Notes under the pieces: model-generated
The model's database searches: none
What the model was told of the DNA's origin: nothing
Seen by the model: only the letters and a program-made list of their open reading frames with translations
From: [Eubacterium] eligens ATCC 27750
GTDB lineage: Bacteria; Bacillota; Clostridia; Lachnospirales; Lachnospiraceae
Direction: 5' to 3'
DNA: 64,000 bases
Assembly: GCF_000146185.1 (NCBI RefSeq)
Contig: NC_012780.1
Span: 372,001 to 436,000, forward strand
Shown here: piece after piece, positions 44,389 to 51,969 of the stretch
Layout: every line of letters begins with the position of its first letter
Position numbering within the stretch: position 1 is the first letter of the stretch
Made by a program: the position numbers and the translations under genes

Positions 44389-45300
44389 TCAGAATATTCT
44401 TCTGATAAAATTATATAATCCATTATTCCATACACTGACCTCATGCGCTCCCGGTCTTATATAGAAAATGTGGTTAATTCCATGACTTGTCATATAATCC
44501 GAATAGTTAATAGCAGATTCCTTGCAGTAAGGATCACTGTCGCCCGTTACAATAAGAGTAACCAAAGGCTGCTTCTCTCCATCCTTAACAAATTCAGGCA
44601 GAAGAAATCCTCTGTTTCCATAAACTCTTTCTCCATTTCCTGTATCAACCACTCCTCCTACCGGGGCAAATGCACCTACATATCCAAACACATCAGGATG
44701 TGCAAAACACAGGAAAAGCGATTCTCTTCCGCCAAGTGAATATCCTGCTATTGCAGTATTCTCTCTTCCCATTCTGGTAGAATAATGCTCGTTAATATAT
44801 GGAATCAATGCATTAATAACATCATACTCACACGCATCATATTTTGCTGTAAGTTCAGAGAAATCATAGTCTGACTCCTGACCACCATCAGCATCTGTGA
44901 ATACAGTAAAACTCACCATAATCACAGGATTCCTGTTGTAATCATCAACTGCATTCTGTGCAACATACAGAGCGCCAATTCTGTTATATTCAGAATAACT
45001 TCCGCTCATTCCATGCAAAAGATACACAACCGGATAACTCTGTGATTCATCATAATCTCTTGGAAGATATACATAAGCCTTACGTTCACTTCCGGTTGTC
45101 GGTGAATAATAGCTTATCTCATCAACATTTCCATATGTTACACCCGGTCTTTCATCATTATAATCATCTGGTATGTCATACTCTGTCGTCACTTCATTAG
45201 ACACCGTTCTGCTCTTACAGCCTGACAATCCTGTCACTGTAAATGCTGTCACCAGTGCCATTAACACAGCACCTGTCTTGTACATATTTCTTGAAATCAT
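44389..45300 (-). CDS. Lipoprotein esterase, CE1/enterochelin-esterase-like
   Basis: 303 residues with a lipobox LSGC (Cys at about 28) and an alpha/beta-hydrolase domain of the Esterase-D/feruloyl-esterase type. YLLHGMSGS gives the oxyanion region, GYSLGGRES the nucleophile Ser, TGDSDPY the likely Asp and GAHEVSVWNNGL the His. Anchored outside the cell, it probably removes acetyl or feruloyl groups from plant polysaccharides. It overlaps the Nudix gene by 4 bp. Confidence 0.82.
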   Translation of the reverse strand: MISRNMYKTGAVLMALVTAFTVTGLSGCKSRTVSNEVTTEYDIPDDYNDERPGVTYGNVDEISYYSPTTGSERKAYVYLPRDYDESQSYPVVYLLHGMSGSYSEYNRIGALYVAQNAVDDYNRNPVIMVSFTVFTDADGGQESDYDFSELTAKYDACEYDVINALIPYINEHYSTRMGRENTAIAGYSLGGRESLFLCFAHPDVFGYVGAFAPVGGVVDTGNGERVYGNRGFLLPEFVKDGEKQPLVTLIVTGDSDPYCKESAINYSDYMTSHGINHIFYIRPGAHEVSVWNNGLYNFIRRIF

Positions 45301-45854
45301 AATCCGGTACCTCTGACAAACCTTCTTACAATCTCCAAGCCGCCAACCGGTGCACAGAATTTCTGATTATGCTTTCTGCACTCTTCATAGACATATTCAA
45401 GATTAAACCACTCAACGCCGTCCAATTCTTCCTTCTGCAATGTAAGTTCATCTATATTGACTGGCTTTGTGTATACATAGACAAATGCAATCTCACTGTC
45501 CTTAAACATCTTGCCATAAAATTCTTTTTCATATTGGATTACAAATGTATCAACAAACTGCAAATCATCAACAGAAGCCTTAATCCCAAGTTCCTCATGC
45601 AGTTCTCTTATAGCAGATTCCTCCGGTTCGTCACCAGCCTGAATATGTCCCGCCGAAGAAGTATCATATCTTCCAGGAAATGAGTCCTTATTCATAGCCC
45701 TTTTCTGCAACAGTACCTCTGCTCCCTCATCAGACTTTCTTACAATCCACACATGCGCCGTTCTATGCCTGATTCCCTCACTATGTGCAGTCTTTCGCTC
45801 AACAGTCTCACCTGTCGGCTTTCCATTCTCATCAACGATATCAAGTAATTCCAT
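45297..45854 (-). CDS. Nudix hydrolase (IPP-isomerase-like)
   Basis: About 185 residues. The Nudix box GHIQAGDEPEESAIRELHEELG fits GX5EX7REUXEEXGU exactly. The N-terminal MELLDIVDENGKPTG and HRTAHVWIV segments match the Nudix subgroup that includes YfcD-like and isopentenyl-diphosphate isomerase-like proteins. The substrate cannot be told. The ATG at 45854 gives the family's normal start; an ATG at 45872 lies right behind the structured RNA's T tract and has a weaker ribosome site. Confidence 0.85.
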   Translation of the reverse strand: MELLDIVDENGKPTGETVERKTAHSEGIRHRTAHVWIVRKSDEGAEVLLQKRAMNKDSFPGRYDTSSAGHIQAGDEPEESAIRELHEELGIKASVDDLQFVDTFVIQYEKEFYGKMFKDSEIAFVYVYTKPVNIDELTLQKEELDGVEWFNLEYVYEECRKHNQKFCAPVGGLEIVRRFVRGTGL

Positions 45855-45884
45855 GTTAAATCCGTACTCCATAATAATAAAAAA

Positions 45885-45984
45885 GCCACCAGCTATCGCG
45901 AGTTCTACGGGAAAAATAAAGTGATTGAACCTAGACTCCGATAGTACCGCTTTCGCAGCACCCCTCCCAGGACTGGTAGCTTAC
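45885..45984 (-). ncRNA. Unidentified structured RNA upstream of the Nudix gene
   Basis: On the minus strand about 100 nt are enclosed by a stem (GCTACCAG with CTGGTGGC, one G-U pair) and followed by six T residues, as in a terminated small RNA. Inside are a 7-bp hairpin closed by a GAAA tetraloop (GTGCTGC-GAAA-GCGGTAC) and a CCTGG/CTAGG stem. TATAAT at 45987-45992 would start the RNA almost exactly at the outer stem; the -35 is poor. I could not match it to a known riboswitch, ribozyme, SRP, 6S or T-box RNA. Confidence 0.6.
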
Positions 45985-46033
45985 ATATTATATTACTATG
46001 TGATTGAAAATTCCATAGGGATAATATCACATT

Positions 46034-46876
46034 TTAAAAAGTCGCACTAAGCAGGAAGAACAATACATATATTGCAAATGTTTCTCCAACTGTATATAAT
46101 GCGGTCTTTACCCATACATTAGGCTTCTCCACATGCTGTACAGTTCCAGCATTTGCAGTAATCTTTTTCTGATGTTCCTTAATAATCATGATTCCCACAA
46201 CCGCACCTACAACGCAAGCAATTATGTACAAATAATATGAAAACATCGGTTTTGCCTGAACATAGCCACCATATTCGTCGTTCATTGTATTAGTAATAAC
46301 AAAATACAGACTTATCAACGCAAGTGCAGATGAGCCAAATGCAGCAACTGCCTCCTTTCCCCAACCTTTTCCTTCATTCTTTACCATGCATATGCAAAAT
46401 GCTGAAATAGGTGCAAGCAGGAATACAATCATTCCTACAGTGCCATTTTCTTCTTCATCTGAGTCATAATAATCATAATAGCTGTCCTGAGTTGTATCTT
46501 CCGTTTCAAATGTTAAATCAGCCATACTTACACTTCCAACATTAACCCCTGCACATGACACTGTAAACATAGGAAAAAAGAAGCATGCTGCAGCCACTAT
46601 TGCAGCAATCTTCATTATAAGTCTGCCCTTAATCTTATGTCCTGCAATATTAATAGTCACATCCTTTTCTACAGGTTCTTCTACAGCTTTCTGACTCACC
46701 TGCTCTGGTGAAACATATTCATACTTATATTGTGGCTCGCTACTTTCACTGTTTTCAGGCTCTTTATCTCCAAATGCTCCTTTAAATTCAACAACATTGC
46801 TTCCAACTTCCGTCCCGCAATAATTACAAAAACGTACATTATCCTCTAGTTCTTTTCCACATTTTTTACAAAACAT
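46034..46876 (-). CDS. Zinc-ribbon polytopic membrane protein
   Basis: About 280 residues: N-terminal zinc ribbon (MFCKKCGKEL...FCNYCGTEV), an acidic/polar linker, then about six membrane helices. Function unknown. Start at 46876, 7 bp after GGGAG; the ATG two codons earlier is too near. The first 26 nt of its leader and coding start are identical to those of the next gene (see repeat finding). Confidence 0.7.
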   Translation of the reverse strand: MFCKKCGKELEDNVRFCNYCGTEVGSNVVEFKGAFGDKEPENSESSEPQYKYEYVSPEQVSQKAVEEPVEKDVTINIAGHKIKGRLIMKIAAIVAAACFFFPMFTVSCAGVNVGSVSMADLTFETEDTTQDSYYDYYDSDEEENGTVGMIVFLLAPISAFCICMVKNEGKGWGKEAVAAFGSSALALISLYFVITNTMNDEYGGYVQAKPMFSYYLYIIACVVGAVVGIMIIKEHQKKITANAGTVQHVEKPNVWVKTALYTVGETFAIYVLFFLLSATF

Positions 46877-46907
46877 ATGCATTCTCCCATTCTATAATTT
46901 CATACCG

Positions 46908-47150
46908 TTAAAACATCTCTGTAATGGCCATAATAATTATAACTATAACCATCATCACAAGCAGTACAGCGCCAATACACAATCTGACTTTTAGCTGGAA
47001 TTTAAGTCTATCTTTCCATGTAGTCCTGTACATTTCAGGCTTTTGTGTAACCTTTAACTGCTCTCTTACCTCATCACTTATTGCAGTTCCACATTTCGGA
47101 CATTTCACCCAACCATTCTGCACTTCAATACCACAATTTTTACAAAACAT
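46908..47150 (-). CDS. Small zinc-ribbon membrane protein
   Basis: About 80 residues: zinc ribbon MFCKNCGIEV...VKCPKCGTAI, a short linker and one C-terminal membrane helix. The start at 47150 follows GGGAG with the same spacing as the neighbour. It looks like a short paralogue of the gene at 46034 that arose by local duplication. Confidence 0.7.
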   Translation of the reverse strand: MFCKNCGIEVQNGWVKCPKCGTAISDEVREQLKVTQKPEMYRTTWKDRLKFQLKVRLCIGAVLLVMMVIVIIIMAITEMF

Positions 47151-47209
47151 ATGCATTCTCCCTTCATGTAACAAATTGTTTTATATCATGTCTAATCGAT
47201 CATACATTG

Positions 47210-47395
47210 TTATCTTCTAAAAAATATTAATTTTATAATTGCAACCGGAATACATATCCACCCTAACATAAGTGCTGAAACTAACTTTTCAATAAAGATA
47301 CCTCCTGTTTGGGTACTAAATAATATTTTATTCTTATATATAGTTTCCCCAACTGCCCAATATCCTAACGCCAAATAAATAATAAGACCTACCAT
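47210..47395 (-). CDS. Small two-helix membrane protein
   Basis: 61 residues with two hydrophobic helices (about 2-18 and 37-58) and a basic end (KLIFFRR). AAGGAG 6 bp before the ATG at 47395 decides the start; the longer frame has no ribosome site. No family recognised. The 350 bp beyond (47396-47747) hold no gene that I can support, only the long hairpin at 47647-47703. Confidence 0.55.
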   Translation of the reverse strand: MVGLIIYLALGYWAVGETIYKNKILFSTQTGGIFIEKLVSALMLGWICIPVAIIKLIFFRR

Positions 47396-47646
47396 ACTTT
47401 TCTCCTTTGATTTATTCATAACTATAGTAAATTTAGTTGTAGACAATATACCATTTACATCTAAAAAAATCAATATATTTCTATTGTATTCTTCAATATT
47501 AATTCAAGGATTTTCTCTTAAAATGTATTTTAGGTACATGCCGTTGTTACCTTGTAACCTAATGATAACAATTAGGTGTGACATCATATGTCCAGGGTGT
47601 GAAATTTTTTATTTATTATCACATATCAATATCATAAAATATAAAA

Positions 47647-47703
47647 GCGGAAATAATAACTCCCCGTAAGCTGATTTTGCTTACGGGGAGTTATTATTTC
47701 CGC
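47647..47703. terminator. Very long perfect hairpin
   Basis: A perfect 25-bp inverted repeat (starting GCGGAAATAATAACTCCCCG; 47647-47671 with 47679-47703) around the 7-nt loop TGATTTT. The core CTCCCCGTAAGC plus T-rich TTATTATTT is terminator-like for the AAA ATPase gene, which ends 45 bp away, but the outer A/T-rich stem makes it far longer than an ordinary terminator. Confidence 0.7.
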
Positions 47704-47747
47704 TCTTTATCCTGTATTTCCTCTAACAGACAAATTGGCAGGTTTGT

Positions 47748-49148
47748 CTATATTTCAATTTCACCTGCCTCTCTAAACGCTAAAGCTATCTCAAAATTAT
47801 TGGTAGGATTATACACCTGCTCGCTTTGCTCTCCCAACACAATATCCCTATAATAAAAGTCTCTAAGATTATTAGTTCCTTTAACATTAGTTAAACGAAT
47901 ATATCTGTTTTTCTGATTAGTTGTTGTAAATGCAATAAATCCTTTATCAATTGTTTCTAATGGTCTGAGATTGTGAGATGTAAATATCAACTGACCTTTT
48001 CCCTTTTCAGAAATGATATTAAGCATTTCGCCAAGGAGATATTCAAACACACCGCTATCTAATTCATCTATTGCAACCGTAACAGACGGATTGTTATAGA
48101 CTACAATTAACAGCTGTAAGTTTGACACAATCTTTTTTATGCCTTCTGATTCATAACAGAACGGAATCTGCTTGTTATTCTTCAGAGATATAAGCTGGAT
48201 TTGCTTGGCAATTTTCCCATCTTTAGTCATTGTTGAACCTAAATCTACAACACCAATTCTAAGTCCCGGAACCAACTGTTCCAGAACAATATTCATATTC
48301 TTAATTACATTTTCAACAATTCCATAAGTATCCTCTGGAATCAATGCCGGCCCATTTAACGAAAGCAACACACCACCAACTGCTTCTGAAGTTTCATTTC
48401 TGTATTTAAATACCAGCGGAAGCGTATTCAAACTAATCAAACCAATACTCTCCGTATCAATAACAAACAACTCTCTATGTCCAAACATATACAAGCTTTC
48501 AATAAGTTTCATATAAAGCTCATTCCTGCAATTCCTGCGATATTGATTTATAAGTTCTCTGGAAAAAATAAAACTTCTTGAAGTAGCTTTTGTAAGTCTC
48601 TTCGTAACGAGCAAATCCATATACTTTTCTTTATCGTTGCCAACCAGTTCCTGCATCTTTGCCTTTGGTGTAAAAAGTTTATCTGTACGCGTATCAATCA
48701 AAGGTGCTTTACGCATCTTATCATTCTTAGATTTATAAGAAAATGCAAAAACCTCATCAAAAATTTCCACTTTTGTTGCAATTTCATTCGTTGTTTCAGC
48801 ATTGCCCGCAGCACTTTCATCTATAACTTTTCTAATAGAAAACTGATACCATACATTATAGACAATTTCAGGATATCGAACCACAAACTTGTATTCTAAT
48901 GTAGCATATTCTGTATCTACATTGATATAATCAGCATATTTCTTAGGAACTGCCTTACCGCATAGTGCTAATTTAAGCAAATGAATTGCATCAATCAATG
49001 CAGTTTTACCTGAACCATTCTGACCATATAGTCCTAACACACTTGCCTTATAATCCTTTCGCTTGTTTTCAAAATCAAGTGTTCCATGCGTTACATTCTT
49101 AAAATTATCTATAGTTATGCTCTCAATTCTCACGATACGACTTGCCAT
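47748..49148 (-). CDS. AAA ATPase of the OLD/RloC-like (AAA_15/AAA_21) type
   Basis: 466 residues. The N-terminal half carries Walker A GQNGSGKTAL after an RIESITIDNFKNV start typical of SMC/RecF-like ATPases; the C-terminal half has a YESEGIKK signature, Walker B TVAIDELDSG and FTSHNLR. Such stand-alone ATPases occur in abortive-infection and retron-type defence loci, where they drive an effector. No nuclease or TOPRIM domain is fused to it and none is adjacent. AAGGAGG precedes the ATG at 49148. It lies next to IS debris in the accessory region. Confidence 0.8.
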   Translation of the reverse strand: MASRIVRIESITIDNFKNVTHGTLDFENKRKDYKASVLGLYGQNGSGKTALIDAIHLLKLALCGKAVPKKYADYINVDTEYATLEYKFVVRYPEIVYNVWYQFSIRKVIDESAAGNAETTNEIATKVEIFDEVFAFSYKSKNDKMRKAPLIDTRTDKLFTPKAKMQELVGNDKEKYMDLLVTKRLTKATSRSFIFSRELINQYRRNCRNELYMKLIESLYMFGHRELFVIDTESIGLISLNTLPLVFKYRNETSEAVGGVLLSLNGPALIPEDTYGIVENVIKNMNIVLEQLVPGLRIGVVDLGSTMTKDGKIAKQIQLISLKNNKQIPFCYESEGIKKIVSNLQLLIVVYNNPSVTVAIDELDSGVFEYLLGEMLNIISEKGKGQLIFTSHNLRPLETIDKGFIAFTTTNQKNRYIRLTNVKGTNNLRDFYYRDIVLGEQSEQVYNPTNNFEIALAFREAGEIEI

Positions 49149-49289
49149 AATTCTATCCTCCTTACAGGCATATATTATCATTAATTCCCTAATAAATTAA
49201 TACGAATTTAGTTTTTGACATTTTTTATTTCTTATAATCAATTCATCTGTATGTATTGATAGTATAAACCACAAACTCATATATAATAC

Positions 49290-49330
49290 AGAAATGTGCA
49301 GAACCCGAAGAATCGGCTCTGCACATTTCT
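49290..49330. terminator. Hairpin between the AAA ATPase and transposase relic
   Basis: A perfect 13-bp inverted repeat (AGAAATGTGCAGA and complement) with a 15-nt loop. It may be a terminator left from a lost gene or an end of the damaged insertion sequence; the flanks do not decide it. The rest of 49149-49357 shows no gene. Confidence 0.5.
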
Positions 49331-49357
49331 AACTATTAACAAAATCTTATATCAATT

Positions 49358-49696
49358 TTGGGAGTTTGCACAAAACTTGAAACTGTCCCTACTATGTATG
49401 ATGCATCGACAGCCCATATGACCATTGTGTTTGCCCAATATATGTTACTCGCAATACAACAACGCGAAAATGAAAATCAGAGATTTCTTAGTGAATTGTT
49501 TTTCTATCTTGTCGATGAAATACCTGACATTACTTTCATCAGAATTTTCAGAATTCTGATGTATGCCTTGATGGCAAGCTTTCAGGAAATCTTAAAACTC
49601 AGTAATGATCAGCAGACTGCTTTTACTGCTGATTTCGAGACAAAACTGCAAAAATATCTGTGCAAAACACTCCATTCGAATATTATAGCAACATAA
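49358..49696 (+). pseudogene. C-terminal relic of an IS4-type transposase
   Basis: A 112-codon open frame: VFAQYMLLAIQQRENENQRFLSELFFYLVDEI followed by a helical tail. This is the end pattern of DDE transposases of the IS4 superfamily found in Lachnospiraceae (AxxxRNNEDERxLGELFY). The catalytic DDE part is missing and no start with a ribosome site is visible, so it is a remnant. Between it and the IS256 element lies the severed 3' end of the gene at 51952. Confidence 0.6.
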
Positions 49697-49793
49697 ATCA
49701 CTCTTTTGTTAGCTGAAATATTGTACTTTCAAGGTACAAATTCCATTTTAGTATGGAAAGTTTTAGTTAATAATTATATAATAATTGATTTCA

Positions 49794-49893
49794 TTACACA
49801 TTTCCATATGTTAATGTCCTTATACATTCCATATATGCGATATCTTTTACAGTATCAATTGCCTGATTTTCATAATAGTTCATATCGTTTTTA
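49794..49893 (-). other. Severed 3' end of the IS-disrupted gene
   Basis: If the IS (49902-51281) and one copy of the 8-bp duplication are removed, the minus-strand frame of the gene at 51952 continues from ...KELQE into HKNDMNYYENQAIDTVKD and on to a TAA at 49794-49796, adding about 33 residues. The joined length is exactly divisible by three (257 codons with stop). This supports recent, clean insertion. Confidence 0.8.
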
Positions 49894-49901
49894 TGCTCTT
49901 G
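49894..49901. repeat. Target-site duplication of the IS256 element, left copy
   Basis: TGCTCTTG, repeated exactly at 51282-51289. An 8-bp duplication is what IS256-family transposition makes. Confidence 0.85.
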
Positions 49902-51281
49902 GATAAAGTCCATATAATGGTGTAAATTACAAATTTATATAAAAAAGAGCCGAGAGCTCATCTTTCAGTTATAATTAAGTTACCACACAAAAACATAATT
50001 GAAAGGATGAAACTCATGGCTCAATTACATTTTACATTAGATAGTGATTTTTTTGTAGGACTTTTTTCAGAAACTAAGGATGAAGCTTTTGGCAAACTTA
50101 TGGAAGCTTTACTTAATCAGGTTCTTCAGGCTGAATCTACTGAACAGCTTGGAGCAAGTAATTACGAACGATCTCAAGAACGTTCTGATTATAGAAATGG
50201 AGTTAGGACAAGAACATTAACCACCCGTATTGGAAAGATTGAATTACAGGTTCCAAGACATCGTAATGTTCCATTTAAAACTTCCTTGTTCGAAAATTAT
50301 CAGCGTAATGAACAGGCTTTAATTACAACAATGATGGAAATGGTTGTGCAAGGCGTATCAACCAGAAATATAAAAAAAGTAACTGAAGAGCTTTGTGGAG
50401 AATCTTTTTCAAAATCTGCTGTTTCTGAAATCTGCAAGGAACTAGATGTCCCTGTTAAGCATTTCAAGGAGCGCTTATTGCCGGAACACTATCCGTTTAT
50501 TATTGTTGATGCGATATATTTAAAAGCTCGTGAAGATCATCGTGTTAAATCAAAAGCGTTGTTTGTTGCAATTGGAATAAACAATACCGGGCACAAAGAA
50601 GTCCTGGGATTTGAAGTTTATGATTCAGAGAAAGTGAACACCTGGAGAGACTTTTTTGAAAATCTTAAAAGTCGCGGTTTGCGCGGTGTAGATATTGTAA
50701 TATCTGACGCACACGCGGGGCTTGTTGAAGCAATAAAGGAGAGTTTCTCTGGCTCTTCATGGCAGCGATGTCAGGCTCACTTTACAAGAAACATCATAAA
50801 TAAGTGTCCTAAAAAATACAGCACTGGTTTAGCTTCTGAGTTACGAGACATGTTTAACGCAGCTACTATTGAAGAGGCCCGTCGTTTAAAAGAATCTATA
50901 TACGATGAATATCAGGATGTTGCAAATGAAGCAATGACTGTCCTTGATGAAGGATTTGAAGATAGTATTACCATCATGGCACTTCCCTCAAAATATCGTA
51001 TAGCATTAAGAACCAGCAACATAATAGAACGCGAGAACAGAGAAATCAGAAGACGCGAAAAAGTTATTCAGATTTTTCCAAATACAGAATCTATTATTAG
51101 ATTAATTGGTGCAGTCCTTCAAGATGATCATAATGAATGGAGTGTAGGTCATAAAATCTTTGATATGAAAGAGTACTATGATAAACTAAGCTCCATTCAG
51201 TCAAATCTTTTGAAGATAAAAGTAGCGTAGATAAAACCACATAACTGAAAGATGAATTTACACACAAATTTGGACTTGACT
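49902..51281 (+). mobile_element. IS256-family insertion sequence
   Basis: 1,380 bp bounded by the 8-bp duplication TGCTCTTG. The ends share an imperfect inverted repeat (AAGTCCA near each tip, then GTGTAAATT), and a second block, CATCTTTCAGTTAT, lies inside each end. It carries one intact transposase gene. The perfect duplication and intact gene indicate a recent insertion. Confidence 0.88.
50016..51230 (+). CDS. IS256-family (mutator) transposase
   Basis: About 404 residues, full length for the family. The catalytic triad lies in IIVDAIYLK (Asp), VISDAHAGL (Asp, in the family's DAHxGL motif) and NIIERENREIRRREKVIQIFPN (Glu; mutator signature), with the conserved WQRCQAHFTRN between. I start at the ATG at 50016, spaced from GAAAGG; the ATG at 50007 adjoins the ribosome site. 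No frameshift is visible, so it should be active. Confidence 0.95.
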   Translation: MAQLHFTLDSDFFVGLFSETKDEAFGKLMEALLNQVLQAESTEQLGASNYERSQERSDYRNGVRTRTLTTRIGKIELQVPRHRNVPFKTSLFENYQRNEQALITTMMEMVVQGVSTRNIKKVTEELCGESFSKSAVSEICKELDVPVKHFKERLLPEHYPFIIVDAIYLKAREDHRVKSKALFVAIGINNTGHKEVLGFEVYDSEKVNTWRDFFENLKSRGLRGVDIVISDAHAGLVEAIKESFSGSSWQRCQAHFTRNIINKCPKKYSTGLASELRDMFNAATIEEARRLKESIYDEYQDVANEAMTVLDEGFEDSITIMALPSKYRIALRTSNIIERENREIRRREKVIQIFPNTESIIRLIGAVLQDDHNEWSVGHKIFDMKEYYDKLSSIQSNLLKIKVA

Positions 51282-51952
51282 TGCTCTTGCAATTCTTTCA
51301 TATTTTTTTCTAGCTTTTCAGCAATATTTTTTTCATTTATAAAATATGCTTCTAAATCATCACACATTTTTCGATATACAGCTATTTTTTTATCTCTACA
51401 TTTATTGTGGAGCAAATTCAAAGCTTGATTAATTACCTTTTTCACATATTCATCAGTCTTTTCTTCTCGTATGGAATCATTCATATTCAGAATTTTTACA
51501 AATTCCTCAGAATCTTGTGAAATATGCCTTGCAACATAATCTGATACCGTATTGTGAATATCATCTTCAAACGCATCTCCAATACCATAATCAAATTCCA
51601 CTAAAATATTGTCGGGAAAGACCTCCGATAAAGCATCGATAAAACCATTAATATCTTCCTCAATCTTATCAACAATTTCATCTTCATATTTTCTCGCTTG
51701 TGATGCTGCCTGCTGTCTTGTCTCTTCACACATTTTATGGACATCAATAGTATCCTGTACAGATGTAGATGAGCTATTTAAATCAACTTGCTTTTCAAGA
51801 TATGGGTTATTGCACTGTATTTCATAACCTTTCATCTCAATATCAATATTACCTGTAATCTCACCAACTTTTTCTATTACTTTTCCAACACCTCTGCATG
51901 CTGCTCTCTTTACATTTGTTAAAGCTCTACCTAACGAAGAAAAAAATCCCAT
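51197..51952 (-). pseudogene. Partner gene of the dynamin-like GTPase, 3' end replaced by IS256
   Basis: The native part (51952-51282) encodes about 223 residues without membrane helices: MGFFSSLGRALTNVKR at the start, then helical and coiled-coil sequence rich in Glu and Lys. The last 28 codons (VKSKFVCKF...FKRFD) are read from the IS end and are foreign. The original gene had a 33-residue ending now at 49794-49893. It starts 18 bp after the GTPase stop, after GGGAGGG. No family recognised; its length and coiled coils suggest a second subunit or stalk partner of the GTPase. It may still be partly functional. Confidence 0.75.
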
Positions 51953-51969
51953 AATCAACCCTCCCAATA

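Noticed and set aside
45885..45984. The structured RNA as a tRNA, T-box, SRP or 6S RNA
   Set aside because: A GGTTCAATC stretch recalls a tRNA T-arm, but there is no acceptor/CCA or anticodon arm; the T-box TGGNACCGCG block, the SRP GGAA/AGCA loop and the 6S bubble are all missing.
47484..47669. Plus-strand frame of 61 codons next to the long hairpin
   Set aside because: No ribosome site, ends inside the hairpin arm, and composition is that of non-coding DNA.
49290..49330. Hairpin as the terminal inverted repeat of the damaged IS
   Set aside because: Both arms lie on the same side of the transposase relic, so they cannot be the two ends of one element; left as an undecided hairpin.
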